Source: Mesostigma viride
Taxonomy: Eukaryota; Streptophyta; Mesostigmatophyceae; Mesostigmatales; Mesostigmataceae
NCBI GenBank assembly: GCA_009746045.1
Contig: RPFO01000310.1
Coordinates: 2,684,192 to 2,747,588 of the forward strand
DNA length: 63,397 bases
Direction: 5' to 3'
Part shown: piece after piece, positions 11,601 to 21,745 of the stretch
Layout of the letters: the number at the start of each line of letters is the position of its first letter
How positions within the stretch are numbered: position 1 is the stretch's first letter
The notes under the pieces: model-generated
What the model saw: only the letters and a program-made list of their open reading frames with translations
Told to the model about the DNA's origin: nothing
Databases searched by the model: none
Program-made: the position numbers and the translations under genes

Positions 11601-12456
11601 CCTCAAGTCCGACTGCGCCGACCTGAGCGAGCGCCACCTGGTGGAGGCAAGGCACGGCATCCATGTGGCCTACGACTCCACCACGCCGGGGGGGGGTGAC
11701 TCGACCCACGCGAGGGCTGGCCCGACCGGAACCTCATCCGCGATGCCCCAGCCGGGAGAGATCGGGTTTTCTCAGGACCAGTCCCGTGGTCCCCCCGGCA
11801 TGGACAACTGGGGGGTCTTAGATCCATCCAGCCGGAGCGGCACCCGTGGCGGCGACAGCAGTACAAGCAGTAAAGGCGTGCATCGGGGCTCGGCGAATTC
11901 GGGCATCATTGGGGGCGGCCACTATGCGAACGGTCGCGGGCCGGCCGCCTCGCTGTCCTCTCACCTGTGGCTCGTGCCCACCAGCTCGGGCCGGTGCTCA
12001 CTCTGTTTTGAGTTTGTGGGCCTGCATGAGGACGCGGCGGCGATTTTTTACTGCGCGCACACGTACCACATGGGATGCCTGGCATCATCGGCCGCGATCG
12101 AGGGGGGGGGTGCCTCCCGCTCCCCACACGGGGCGGACGCCATAGCCACCGTGGGGAGCCGTGTTGACCGGACCGCAGCAGGGACCGCATCGATGACAGC
12201 ACCTGGTGCGACGGCGTTTATGGGGGAAGCGAACGGAGGGACGTCACGGCGGTTCAGGGAGGGTGGGGATGATGGAGCAGGGATGGAAGAGGGTTCGGTC
12301 AGCGTCGACGCCAGCAGGAAATGGCTGCGGTGCATCCTGTGCACGAGCGCGCAGGCGGTTGCGGCGGATGGCAGCCAGCTCAGCAAGCACCGGGGAGAGG
12401 CGGCATCGACGGCGCAGTTGGAGCCGGCGGGGAAAAAGAAGTTGCAGGTTGTTTGA
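1..12456 (+). CDS. VPS41: VPS41, HOPS complex subunit (3' part, nine exons)
   Basis: VPS41 is the HOPS subunit that tethers late endosomes, Golgi vesicles and vacuoles or lysosomes. Exons with matching GT-AG borders and compatible phases are 1-92, 1037-1099, 3411-3476, 4605-4835, 5757-5834, 6714-6833, 7958-8038, 8476-8561 and 11526-12456. Joined, they give the typical order of the VPS41 helical-repeat region: ALGELYVHSGQMDKA, TDVFDFVIKHNL, ERAVSLMVEHR, LYMYLHALFDK, ALEICRARK, DDELWEELISRSL, MLLEHIGAHVDPL, then LRDRLVRIV and the RING. Most exons are whole codons; exon 8 ends in phase 2 and exon 9 completes an Arg codon. The WD40 N-terminal half lies before the window. Recognition is from family knowledge of VPS41. 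The introns hold repeats only, and intron 1 (93-1036) shows nothing notable. Confidence 0.9.
1279..1312 (+). repeat. Degenerate echo of VPS41 exon 2 end
   Basis: The stretch GCTGGCCATTCCATTGAG near 1280 resembles the exon 2 end GCGCTGGCCATCAACCTTGAG with its donor side at 1083-1099. It lies just upstream of the 30-bp minisatellite. Alone the match is weak; it is listed because similar echoes flank most exons of this gene. Confidence 0.35.
1351..2790 (+). repeat. 30-bp minisatellite, 48 units, in VPS41 intron 2
   Basis: Forty-eight head-to-tail 30-bp units fill this stretch without a length change. Each starts TTCTAGAGCATGTGTGTAGA and ends TTGTGCTGTG. A degenerate 49th unit precedes it at 1321-1350. 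Variation is almost limited to one T/C position (GTGTG versus GTGCG) and an occasional GGGTG. Because the unit is a multiple of three, both strands stay open for about 500 codons, but these frames are repeat artefacts inside an intron. Confidence 0.95.
3009..3143 (+). repeat. 45-bp tandem repeat, three copies
   Basis: Three identical 45-bp units start at 3009, 3054 and 3099, each opening CTTACCTTGTTTCTGGACTA and closing CGCTCATGAA. They lie in the same intron as the 30-bp minisatellite. Confidence 0.9.
3303..3320 (+). repeat. Echo of VPS41 exon 3 splice acceptor
   Basis: ACTTGCAGCTGC occurs here and again at the real acceptor of exon 3 (about 3403-3414), where it spans the AG and the first exon bases. 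The upstream copy is a possible decoy acceptor. Confidence 0.4.
4090..4310 (+). repeat. Degenerate CCCCTTATCTTAATTTCATC repeats
   Basis: About six imperfect copies of a CCCCTTATCTTAATTTCAT-like unit follow each other in VPS41 intron 3. Spacing varies between 25 and 45 bp. No coding signal is visible. Confidence 0.7.
4501..4540 (+). repeat. Echo of VPS41 exon 4 start including its splice acceptor
   Basis: These 40 bases match 4601-4640 at all but about five positions, including the ACAG acceptor and the first 12 codons (VALMDMGLERA in the true exon, VAPMDMGLERA here). The copy then runs into unrelated sequence with an in-frame stop. It is a tandem partial exon duplication and a potential decoy acceptor. 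Confidence 0.75.
4818..4975 (+). repeat. Triplicated exon 4 end with splice donors
   Basis: The true exon 4 end with donor (GAGTTCCACTCGCTTCTG then GTAAGG, ending 4835) is followed by two degenerate copies at about 4872-4910 and 4935-4973. The first copy keeps GTAAGG, the second has GTCGGG. Similarity extends about 20 bases into the intron, so whole exon-intron borders were duplicated. Confidence 0.7.
5935..6225 (+). repeat. Degenerate echoes of VPS41 exon 5 end
   Basis: The exon 5 end (CTGAGCACCAGCCAGCACTA to GACAAG, ending 5834) recurs at 5941-5976 with the same donor context (GACAAGGTGTGTG), and more weakly near 6048-6075, 6110-6130 and 6185-6225. None preserves a usable reading frame with the neighbouring exons. 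Confidence 0.55.
6905..6960 (+). repeat. Echo of VPS41 exon 6 end
   Basis: CTCGCGCTCACCATGGATGA at 6916 mirrors the exon 6 end CTGGCACTCATCATGGACGA. The G-rich bases that follow the true donor at 6833 are also echoed downstream (TGAGGGG). Confidence 0.55.
7829..7880 (+). repeat. Echoes of VPS41 exon 7 start
   Basis: CAGGCCATCCTGTTTCTC and then GCGGCCATCCAGCTTGTGGC lie about 100 bases upstream of the true exon 7 start (CAGGCCATCCAGTTTGTGAC at 7955). Both include the acceptor-like CAG or its remnant. Confidence 0.55.
8597..8680 (+). repeat. (CT)n microsatellite
   Basis: An uninterrupted CT run of about 80 bases follows the exon 8 donor, then becomes an imperfect CTCTTGCTCTCG array to about 8745. 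It can be read as open in several frames but is intronic. Confidence 0.95.
8755..8880 (+). repeat. (CA)n-rich imperfect microsatellite
   Basis: Imperfect ACAC-rich array directly after the CT-rich array, in VPS41 intron 8. Confidence 0.85.
8940..9785. mobile_element. Fold-back DNA transposon (about 220-bp inverted repeats)
   Basis: Positions 8940-9163 and 9568-9785 are inverted copies of each other with scattered differences. The about 400-bp middle has no coding frame. The outer ends carry CCCTAAACCCTGAACTCTAA and its reverse, which resembles the plant-type telomere repeat. I see no clear target-site duplication, so the superfamily is unknown. The structure fits a non-autonomous long-inverted-repeat element in a VPS41 intron. 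Confidence 0.75.
10261..10800 (+). repeat. 9-bp VNTR with stepwise unit change
   Basis: About sixty 9-bp units run in ordered blocks: GTTGTTGCG (10261-10377), then GTCGTTGCG, then a long GTTGTCGCG block (about 10470-10690), then GTTGTCCCT (about 10708-10795). The nine-base period leaves all frames open and creates false Leu-, Cys- and Val-repeat proteins. It is intronic. Confidence 0.95.
11310..11500 (+). repeat. ACC/ACA trinucleotide-rich repeat
   Basis: An imperfect ACC, ACA and AACC array ends just before the exon 9 acceptor at 11525. It may serve as an unusual pyrimidine-poor region ahead of the acceptor. Confidence 0.9.
11526..12456 (+). CDS. VPS41: VPS41 last exon: end of helical repeat and RING-H2 domain
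   Basis: This exon encodes about 310 residues. It begins with LRDRLVRIVSDYRTAMSLR, the conserved end of the VPS41 repeat region. A low-complexity Gly/Ser-rich linker of about 120 residues follows. The C-terminal zinc finger shows CSLC, then YCAHTYHMGC, then RCILC, a C3H2C3 RING-H2 pattern as in other VPS41 proteins. A second disordered insert of about 85 residues sits between the HxxxHxxC part and the last Cys pair, so this RING is stretched compared with animal VPS41. The stop is at 12454-12456. A TGTAA at 12549-12553 could be the polyadenylation signal used by green algae (inference). Confidence 0.88.
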
Positions 12457-13525
12457 GGGGCCTGTGAATGCCGATGAAAGGGTGTCCTTGATGGCGGTAT
12501 GAGAGACCCTTAAGAATCACTCACATGACAGGAAACCAGAGAAGAGCTTGTAATAGCTCAGCCAAGCGGGGATCTTGCAGCGTACCCAAAGTCTTGCACA
12601 GACTGCTGGTTGTGAATTTGGTTACTTTCATTTCGACAGCCAGACAAGCCTTGAGAATACTATCGTCTACTGACCATGGTGTCGATGCAACTGCCAGCAC
12701 AGGCTTAGCATTAACGTAGTACAGTATAGTGACCATGGTATCGATGCAACAGCCAGCACAGGCTTGGGGTTGCGAGATATGGCCAGCTGGGGCCGCGCTG
12801 GTGTGACATGTCGGCAGAATTCCAGGGCTGATCTACAAGGGGCTGACTGTCATGCCTGGCTTATTAGGGTCATACCCTGGTCTCAAAATCAAGGCACTGA
12901 GATGTGGCCAGCAGCAAATGTTTCGCTGAGTATTCTCCAGCGTGACGCAGTCTACATACGTGTACATTAATCAATTAATTAAATTTCCAACATGCGCCAA
13001 AATCCCAGAAAATCTTAGGCTCAATTTGCCAACAGGATATATGCTATATGGCTGCACTTTTGAGCAGTTTAGCCTGAAGCTTCCCACAGTACGTCCTCAT
13101 GGTTGCATGCGAATTAATCGCTGCGCTTCTATAAGTGACCTAGCGCTAACTACAAGCTGTTCATTTTCTTTTATGTATGGACTTCTTCATTGAATTTACA
13201 GTAGAGGACAGCTCGGATGAGGATTACGTCCCCATCTAGTGCTTAACGGTTGGGGGATGATGCAGACGATATTTGTTTAAACTTTTGTGTAATTATTTTT
13301 CTGATGAGATTAGCATAGTACTCCGTGGCATGCCTTTGCGCATGACACGCAAGTACTTACTTACTTCTTCATTGAAACTGATTGCACATGGCGGCATCAT
13401 GTGAGCGTGAGTCCTGCACTACGTGTGAATTACTCCTACGCTCCAATCTTCCGTAGCATGTATCTAGCACTATTTTCGAATCGCAGGCACCACACTCCGG
13501 CAAAGAGCTTTTTTCACATAGTTTA
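12457..13525. other. Intergenic region after VPS41
   Basis: No gene is supported here. A 36-bp segment (TGACCATGGTGTCGATGCAA and on) at about 12671 recurs at about 12730 as a tandem duplication of about 59 bp. A long TAATTAA-rich stretch is seen near 12968. Confidence 0.6.
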
Positions 13526-13720
13526 TTCTGATATATATTCATTGAGAATGATAGATTACGGAGGTGAGATAGGCATGCAACATAAGGAAAAACCCGATAA
13601 CTGGGAGAATAACCCTGAAGTTCTGATATATATTCATTGAGAATGATAGATTACGAAGGTGAGATAGGCATGCAACATAAGGAAAAAACCGATGACTGGG
13701 AGAATAACCCTGAAGAAATT
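13526..13720 (+). repeat. 95-bp direct tandem repeat, two copies
   Basis: The unit starting TTCTGATATATATTCATTGA at 13526 repeats at 13621 with only a few changes, followed by a third partial start near 13727. Confidence 0.85.
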
Positions 13721-14058
13721 AATAGTTCTGATATATATATAGTAGTATATAGTTTATAGTTTGGGCAGTCACGTGTCTATTAATTAATTAATTAATTATA
13801 TTTCGGACGAGATTAGACAGCGTAGGATAGCATTCGTAGGACATCTTGCTCGCTCCATTTTACGGTGTGGCGAGCTATGGATGCCGAGAATGCTCATAAC
13901 TTTTACATCCGGGCATGAAATTTGGTCGGGTAAATTGCAGTAGATGCGTCTTTTAATGACGAACACGATGATATAATTTTCAGCCGCCATCGTCCAAGAT
14001 TTAGCGCAATATCATAAAACGCAGCACAGGCAGGGTTCGTAATTTTCCGGAACCAGCT

Positions 14059-15396
14059 ATGGCAGAAACTCCGTCAACCGCCTCCCCTTCTCTCTCCGAG
14101 AGGGAGGCTTCAGCGCCCAACACGATTACGCAACTAATTGCAGATGCGGAAACCATTGCGACGCAGCCCCAGGCAAACGCGGCCGCCATTACCGCCTCCT
14201 CCAAGCGGCTTTGCTGCACCCCAGCCGACGAGATGGAGAGCCAGATTCCCCCGCCATCGTCTTCCAAAGACACCCCCATTGACGACGCCATCGACGACGA
14301 CGACGACGACGCTAACGACGCTGAGTTCGACCCAGCATCCTTCATGCCTGGCCAGGTTGTCGACGAGCAGCAGTTCTTTTCGCTTACCGCCGAGCAGGCG
14401 CAGGCTATCCTGCGCCACCTGCACGACACCGGCAAGGAGATATATTTTCCTTACGCGTCTGGCGGGACCATTCCAGTGGACGCTCGCCGAATTGGACGAG
14501 CCACAGCTTCGACTTTCTGTTTTCTTGAGTCACGCGCAGGCCCCTTGCCTCCGGGCACTCTTTGCCGCTTTCGAGGACGCCGAGCACGGCACCGCCAACA
14601 CCCCCGATGCTTCCCCGGAAGCAGCAGACCTGCACAAGCTCAATAAGAAAGTCGCAGACATGGCTGCCCAACTCGGCGCCTTGTCCACCGCTATCCGTCA
14701 AGACACTGCTGAGCTCCACTCCAGCATTGCCGAGGTCAAGGCCGCCCTGACCAGCCCGCCCCAACCAGCCGCCCCCGCACCGGCCACCAGCTACGCTAAC
14801 ATGGTCAAACAGACGGACATTGCCAACCTGATGGAGGATGCCGCACGCAGGGGGGCTGCAGCCCACAAGACTGCTATCGAGGAGGACCTGCGCTCACGCA
14901 GTATAGTGGTCCGGTATTTCCAGGTCGCACAGCAGCCTGAAACGGACCTGATGCTAGCGCAACGCCTGTACCACAGCCTCATCGTGGGCCGGCTGCAACT
15001 GGGCAACGAACGCATCCGCATTGAGTCGGCAGCCTGGATGGCGGGCCAGCCTGGCCCCATCCGGGTGACCTTTGCGAATGTGGCCAGCAAGGTGAAGGTA
15101 CTCCAGGCCCGCAAGCTCCTAGGCGGGAGAAACGCGCCGAGCCTCGACGACCTCCTCTCACCGGCCCAGCTAGTCATCAAGAATGGTCTGCTGGGCAGCG
15201 ACGTGGCGATCAAGGCCAGGCACGAGGCCAGAAGGTCTACGTCCGCCTCGTCCACGACACCCCCGTGCTATTCATCAACGGCCAGCGCACGGAGGCGCAG
15301 GCTCCTAACAAGCGGCACAAGTCGGGCCGTACCAGGCCCGCCCCAGCTGCGTCATCATCGTCTACGCACGTCCCGGGTATGGATGGCGCCCGGTAA
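14059..15396 (+). pseudogene. LINE ORF1 protein, frameshifted
   Basis: The ATG at 14059 opens a Ser/Pro- and Asp-rich N-terminus (MAETPSTASPSLSERE, then a DDDDDDD run). The frame must change near 14460 to continue as LAELDEPQLRLSVF, followed by a coiled-coil-like stretch (LHKLNKKVADMAAQLGAL). An RRM-like region follows (SIVVRYFQVAQQPETD, IRVTFANVASKVKVLQARKLL). A second shift near 15230 leads to KVYVRLVHDTPVLFINGQR and the stop at 15394-15396. This layout of coiled coil plus RNA-binding fold is usual for LINE ORF1 proteins that coat the element RNA. The two frameshifts suggest a dead copy. No exact start evidence beyond the first ATG. Confidence 0.7.
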
Positions 15397-15773
15397 GGGC
15401 ACACCCTCGCGGCCTCGCGGTACAATAGGCTTTGGGCACAGCCTTTATAAACAAGCCCCTTTCCATCCTCATGTCGCACCGTGCGAGCATGATCAGGATG
15501 CAAGGTCGCCAGGCACGCCACGGTCAACCTTCCCGCCAATTTACCAGCCTCACACGCCTCCTAGCCCGCCTTGAGCGGGATGAGGCCCAGTCGACACGCC
15601 GGCGACCCCAGCCAGGACGGAGACGACGCATATCCGTCCTGAAAGAAAGCCTCCATGCGTTGACAAGCATTAACCCCAATCGCCACCCTCCCCCTCCCCC
15701 CCCCCCCACCCCCACCCCCACCTCCAGCACTACCCTTCTCCACCCCCACCCCCACCCCCACCCCCCCGCTAAT

Positions 15774-18700
15774 AGGGCAACGGCCCATTCTTGGTATTGC
15801 AAGTTTTAACGTGCGCACCCTCCCTGCAGATCCTTCTACGAGCGGCGGCACCCCAGCACGCCAACGCGTCGACGAGCTGATCGCCCTGTGCGCCGACAAC
15901 AAGATCGCTGTTCTTGGAGTCCAGGAGCACCGACGCACCGTTGACCCTCAGCACGCGGTCAACGGTCTGCTGGTCGACGACCTGCGGCAGGCTGGCGGTT
16001 CCACTATGGTGGCGGCGACGCGCCGGGCCAAGGTGGTGTGGGCCTCTTGTGCTCGCCGGCAGCATCAGAGCAGCTCCAGTCCATCGTGCTGCGGTCCCCG
16101 CGTGTGCTAGTGGCCACTTTTTCGGCCACTGAGGGCCATTCACACCACACGCTAACCGTTATCGTGGGATATGCACCACATGCGGGTCGAGCTCAGGCGG
16201 AACGTGAGGCCTTCTTCGACGCCCTCAAGGAGGAGGAGGCCAACATCCCAGCTCGGCACTTCCTGGTTATGCTGCTCGACGCCAACGCCACGCTGCCAGT
16301 TGGCACTGGGGGCGCTCAGTATTCCCCAACCAACACGACAGCCAACGGTAACACGCCTTTATTTGCGAATCTGCTGGCAGAATCTGCGCTGGTTGCATGC
16401 AATGCTTCTTTCGCACGCCCCGCTGAGCAGCTGGCCACCTTTTTTGGGCCGTCGGATCGGGTGGTGTGCCTTGATTATGTCTGCGTACGTCGGGCTCAGC
16501 GCCCCTCAGTTGTCGATGCTCGCGTCCTGCAAGATTCTGTCAGCACGGTGGAATCTGATCATCGTCTCGTGCTCGCTCGCATCAGATTGCGGTTTCCTGG
16601 GGTGAAACCGTCGCGACAGCTGGCACCTCAGCCAGATCTGAAAGTGCTCCGGATTGTGCTGAAGGATGCCGACAAGATGTCAGCAGAAGAGCAGGCCGCT
16701 ATGTCGCACAGGGATGATTTCCTGGCCGTATTCGACGCCGGGGCAGCCGACAGCAGTTACACGCCATTCCGCCGCCGGGGGATATTTCAGTGATCCTCCG
16801 TGGTGTCGCCGCCAAGTATCGCCTGGCTGCCCGCACCCTCCCCACCTTGCCTCCGCGTCGGCAGCTTGCTGTCCACCGTCACGCACCGACAGTGGTCGCC
16901 GCCAGGCAGATGCTCCGCCGCAACAGAGATCCGATCGCCAAACCTGGGCTGCAAGCAGCTCTGAGGGCCGCCTACGAGCAGGCTGAGAAGGCAGATGCTC
17001 AGCAGATGGTCAAGGACCTGCGCAGCTGCCAGCAGAAGCACGACGGCAAGGGGGCCTGGTTCTGGTACAAGCGCCTCGGGCACCCGGACGGCCTCGGCCG
17101 GCCCCACCGCCACGACGTCCCCGGCGCCCCAGCCAAGCGGCTTCGTACCTGGGCCACGGCCACGGCCGAGGTCGTGGGGACAGCTGCGCCGCCCCCACCC
17201 CTGCTCCCAGCCGCCGCCGCCCGCCCGGCCGCCCTGGCCGGCCCCGCTGGGCCCCCGGCCCCGCCTAGGTCAGCGGCGGACTACCTAGTCCCCCCGCTGG
17301 TCGGCCCACTTGGCGACCCGTCTGACATGCCTCCTTTCACCTCTCGCGAGGTCACGGAGGCGGTCCAGCGCCTGCGTTATGACGCAGCCACCGGCTCTGA
17401 CGAGATTCCGGCCGCAGTTGTAAAACTTGCAGCCGAATTCGAGGACACAGGTGTTATGCTGCTCTTCCGGGACATCTGCAACCGCCTTCTGCTGTCGTCG
17501 CAACCACCTCCAGCGGCCTGGCAACACAGTTTTCGCACGATGCTGTACAAGAACAAGGGGTCGCCTGCCGACCCCGGCAACTACAGAGGGGTGTGCATTC
17601 AAAGTGCCCCCCTCAAGCTTCTTATGCGGCTCATCCTGAACCGCCTGCGCACGGCCCTGGACGGTCACCTCAGCGAGACTCAGCACGGCTTCCGTTCAGG
17701 TCGCAACACAGTACAGGCGCTCTTCGCTACTCGCCGACTGGTGGAGGAACTGCAACGCCTTCAGCCTGGTGAGTCCCCTTTGCACCTTGTGCTGGTGGAC
17801 TTCATCAAAGCCTTCGATTCGGTTTTCTGGCCTGCGCTTTGGGACATCCTCGAGTTGTTCCGGATCCCCCGCCCCCTGATTGCTGTCATCCGCAACCTGT
17901 ATGAAGGGTCCACCACTTCGGTGCGCACTTCTTACGGGACCACGCCCCCATGCCCTTTACAGAAGGGTGTGTGGCAGGGCTGCGTGCTGTCGCCCTACCT
18001 GTTCATTATTGTTGTCGAATACGTAATGATTCAGGCGCGCAAGCGATTTGCCCGCATCGTGGGCAGGGAACCAGGAGTGCAGGTTGCTAACAAATTCTGG
18101 CATGGCGGTGCGGACACGGAGATTCGGCTAGCAGACATCATTTACGCAGACGACACCACCCTCTTCGAGGACACTGAGCACGTGCAGACATGGCTTGACT
18201 GCCTGGCTCTCGAGGCCCGTGCAGTGGGGCTTGAGGTCAGCAAGAAGACAGAGGCCCTGGCGGTTGGGCTCACCAACTCAGCGCCGCCCCTCTATCTCCT
18301 AGACGGCTCTCGAGTCCTGTATCGGGACCGCGTTAAGCTGCTGGGCAGCCTGCTCCCTAGCTGCGAGGTTGATGTGGACCATCGCATCTCCCTCGCCTGG
18401 CACGCTTTACGCCAGTACCGGGCCCTGTGGCGCAAGCCCCTGGGCAAGATCGAGAAACAGGACCTGTTCAAGGTCCTCGTCCTTCCTGTTCTCACGTATG
18501 GCGCCGAGACGTGGACCCTCACCGCCGACCTGGCCCGCAAGCTGGACGGCGCGGTCACCAGCATGCTGCGTTCCATTTTCAGAGTAGGATATGCTGCTCA
18601 TGTCCGCAATGAGGACCTGTACCAGGGCATGCCCTATATCACCAGCACCATTAAGCAACGCCGCCTGCAGCTAGTAGGGCACCTAGCTCGCACCAACCAG

Positions 18701-18970
18701 GTAGACACCTCACGTGGCCCCCCCGCAGGACTGCGACCAGCCCAGCCTGGCCGGCACCTCCTGACGTGGGCTGGGCCCAGTGATGTTAGACGCCGCAAGG
18801 CCCGCACCTTCAAAGAACAGCTAGTAGAGGACATGGGGGGCCTAGGCCTCTCCGTGATTTGGAAGAAGATGATGGACAAAGCCAAGTGGGCCCAGGTCAT
18901 AGAGGACAACGAGCCCCCCCCAGTGGGGAAGCGCCCGCGTGTGCAATCCCGCGGGAGGCACGCCAGATAG
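15774..18970 (+). pseudogene. LINE ORF2: APE endonuclease and reverse transcriptase, frameshifted
   Basis: The protein opens with ILGIASFNVRTL, the first strand of an APE-type endonuclease, followed by VLGVQEHRRT (catalytic Glu region) and SDHRLV near 16553. Frames change near 16030 and again near 16790. The reverse transcriptase shows DAATGSDEIPAAVV, NYRGVCI, VDFIKAFDSVFW (motif A), QKGVWQGCVLSP (motif B) and IIYADDTTLF (motif C, catalytic YADD), then YGAETWTL and QRRLQLVGHLAR in the C-terminal part. The enzyme would nick target DNA and copy the element RNA there. The RT half (16790-18970) is intact for about 720 codons. The start is approximate, since the region upstream is Pro-rich with no clear ATG. 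Confidence 0.85.
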
Positions 18971-19118
18971 CTCCCCCTAGGGCAACGGGCGGATGCCTAG
19001 ATAGATGTTGTAGTTAGAATGCTGTTAGATAGATGTAGTATGTAGCCAATGTAGATAGATTAGACCGGTAGGAATGTTTGCACCCATCCATCCATCCATC
19101 GGGGTTAATGCTCCGTGA

Positions 19119-19159
19119 CTCCCCAACGGGAGCACGAGTCTAATTAATTAATTAATTAT
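19119..19159 (+). repeat. LINE 3' hairpin and TAAT tail
   Basis: CTCCC-CAAC-GGGAG forms a 5-bp stem with a CAAC loop, followed eight bases later by (TAAT)n. The same arrangement, GCTCC-CAAC-GGAGC then (TTAA)n, recurs at 28701-28747. It is a likely recognition structure for the LINE reverse transcriptase (inference). Confidence 0.6.
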
Positions 19160-19844
19160 AGTTTGGGTCTTTGGGATGCGCTCAGACCACCGCATCGTAA
19201 CCGCATGCATATGCGCCTGCGATATTCCCCTTGCATTCTCGTAAGCACGTGGCACCCCCTAGCTGATTTGCGGGAACTGCAGCTGCGCTTGAGAAATCAG
19301 ACAAAGCTCTGGAGGACTTCCCTGAAAAACTCGCCCACAAGCACGCGCCTCGGAGGAATTCATTGACGCGCTGGACATCCGGCCGGGCAGCCACGCCCGG
19401 CTACCCACTGTCAGCCCGGCATCCGCCCTGCGGCGCCTCGATCGATAGCGCTGCCAAGCTGCCCGCGCAGCCGGTTGACCCGGCTGCCCCCCCCCTGGTG
19501 TCCACCCCGCTTCACCAGCCTCCACCGGCTCCCCGCCGTCATCAAGGCCAGGCAAGCCCTGCAAGACAACCGCGACCCCGCCCTCTATGCACACCTCGAG
19601 GAGGAGAAGGTCACTCGGCCATCCATGCAGAACGCAACGAAGGAGCAGGAGGACCTCCACATCCGCGCCTACGTTTCGCCCATATTATCAGACTTGAGAA
19701 TCAGCACGGCAAGTATATGCCTGGATCTGCCTGCTGTTACGTCCAAGCCTATTTGCTGAATTAGGCTTCTTTATGGGACAATTTGTCATCCCATATGTCA
19801 TGTAGGCCTTCGATCTAGGCCCTCTCCTCAAGCCCCCCCTGGGT
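19160..19844 (+). mobile_element. Remnant of a second non-LTR element, left part
   Basis: SDHRIVTA is encoded at about 19178-19202, matching the end motif of an APE endonuclease, and is soon followed by a stop. Further downstream, frameshifted pieces such as RQALQDNRDPALYAHLEEEK remain. The Copia element interrupts this remnant, whose 3' end resumes at 28543. Confidence 0.5.
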
Positions 19845-19849
19845 GCCTG

Positions 19850-20450
19850 TGTTATATTGTGGGCTCGCAGTCACATAAAGTATTGGAACTTGGTTATGCT
19901 CGGAATTGGCTAAGTCCGGAGGTCAGCCGGCAGCGCCGCGCTGAGGTTTATTTGCTGGGCCGGCGGTCAGTGGGAATTTATGTGTACGGTCAGGCAACGG
20001 GTCGTAGGTTCTGGCTGTGGGCTATTTTGGGTTCTGGCCATTACCGTTGGTTCCGTGGGCAACCTTGGTTCCGTACCGTTTGTCCAGGCAGTGGGGATGA
20101 TCTCCGTTGCAGTGCGTTATGTTGTGGAGCTAGTGTCGTTTGGAATTATGTTTGTGTATTTCGGTTGGTTTGTACTTGGGTACGTTCTCAGGCCCACGCC
20201 GTTGCTCAGCGTTGGGTGAAGCCACAGAGCTACTCGCAGTGATGACCTACAGCGGAGCATTGAGTCAAAGCTGTTTGGCGGCGTGAAAGGCAGACACGCA
20301 GGAGAAAGCTTTGAATCACGTTGCAGCAAAATGCTGTCAATGGCCGACGTTGTCGACATGTCCGGGGCTGGGCGCTGAGCGAGTAATCTATTCTATTACG
20401 TCTTTTATTATTCAGAAATACAATACACTTGGCGAATTTTATTTTTAACA
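19850..20450 (+). repeat. Copia 5' LTR (601 bp)
   Basis: It begins TG and ends CA and matches 27941-28537 nearly throughout. A few differences, for example a missing GTGGAGCTA-like stretch in the 3' copy, show age since insertion. The region just after it (20451 on) would hold the primer-binding site, but I do not recognise the tRNA. Confidence 0.92.
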
Positions 20451-20487
20451 TGTACTAGGTTGGGGCCGTAATTTTACAGCATAAAAC

Positions 20488-21735
20488 ATGGCAGCGTCAG
20501 CTGGGAGAAAACGGAAAGCAATTCATAGTGATCCGTCGACATGGGCTGCTGACCTACGAGCTGAAAAGGATCTGTTAGAACTATTTCGAAAGCGTGTAGG
20601 AACCCTTGCTAGCGACGCACCCACGCTCGTAGTGCGTGACTATATAGAGAGAATAGAGGCTTTTCTGAAGGACCATGGTGAGAAGATCAGCAGCGTTTAT
20701 TCGCTTTTCCGAGATGCCGGTTTGCTGAGCTGCGACAATTTCATTCTCGCATTTACTCTTCGAGCATGCAAGGATGAGAAGGTATAAAACGGCGTCACAT
20801 CCCAGGTAAGCTGCGTGAGGCGTTGTTGGAGTCGAAGCCAGGGCACGACCTCTAGGCTATGCAGCATTTACACCTGGGTGCCACAACGGCCTTACTCACT
20901 CGATTTACTCAGCCTTCGCAATTTGCGGAATGAGTCTGTGCTCAATGGACTAGAGGTGTCTGAGACAGCGGTGATAGACCGTTACGTGAGGATGGCCAAG
21001 GACCTGAATTTCCAGACTGTGATGGGAGCCCTGCGTGCAGGCCAGGCCAAGGATGACCTTACCAAGGCAATAGAGATCATTACCGCCGGCCTGGTAGAAG
21101 GGGAGGAGAGGGACATGATTGCACAGCTGAGAGCCCAGGGCAAGCTGACCGAGTCTGGGTTGATGGCCCCTGCCCCTCCCCCAGCCGCTCCCAATTCTGT
21201 GCCCCTCCCTGCACCCTCTGTGCCAAGCACTGTTACCCCTGCCAAGCCACAGGATGCAACGGGCAAGGTTGCCGGTGTCAACAACGGCAGGCCTGCTGGA
21301 GTAGGCAACGGTGGCAAGCAGCGTGGTGGAGGCCGTGCCCGTGGTGGCGGGCGCGGTCAGTGGCAGACGTGGGCTGTGGCAGGGCAGGCCATTGGTGCAG
21401 CATGCAGCAGAGACAGCAGCATGCAGCATTATGCCCCAGCACAGCAGGCAGGACAGCCGCATTATGCTTCACAGCCGCCGCAGCCGCAGCAGCAGTTTGC
21501 ACAGCAGCAGCAACAGCGGCAGCCACAGAGGCAGGAGTCTGGTGCATGCTTCATATGCGGGAGAAAGGGTCACCTGGCACGCACATGCTACAATAGGCAC
21601 GCTGACAGCATGCCAGCTCGCAGCAACAGCAATGCACAGGGCCCTGCCGTGTGTAACCGCTGCAAGCAGCCAGGACACTTTGCACGTGACACGCACCTGT
21701 GCCCGGCGGCCCAGAGTGGGGGCCGTAGGCAGTGA
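20488..21735 (+). pseudogene. Copia gag with two CCHC zinc knuckles, broken
   Basis: The ATG at 20488 opens a helical gag (MAASAGRKRKAIHSD, then LVVRDYIERIEAFL). A stop at 20785-20787 and further shifts break the region up to about 20940. The frame resumes as VLNGLEVSETAVIDRYVRM and leads, after a Pro/Gly/Gln-rich stretch, to CFICGRKGHLARTC and CNRCKQPGHFARDTHLC. The first knuckle is a standard CCHC; the second has an odd spacing before the last Cys. Gag would form the particle and bind the element RNA. Confidence 0.8.
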
Positions 21736-21745
21736 CTAGGGTCCG

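Larger units (their letters stand above)
13779..19159 (+). mobile_element. Non-LTR retrotransposon (LINE), frameshifted
   Basis: The element has an upstream region, ORF1, and ORF2 with an APE-type endonuclease and reverse transcriptase. A 3' region holds an ATCC microsatellite (19084-19100), a small hairpin (19119-19132) and a TAAT tail (about 19141-19157). A similar TTAATTAATTAATTATA stretch lies at the 5' side (about 13779-13801), so the tail may also be part of a target duplication. Several frameshifts make this copy inactive. The C-terminal QLVGHLAR-like end recalls RTE/CR1-like elements, but I cannot fix the clade. Confidence 0.85.
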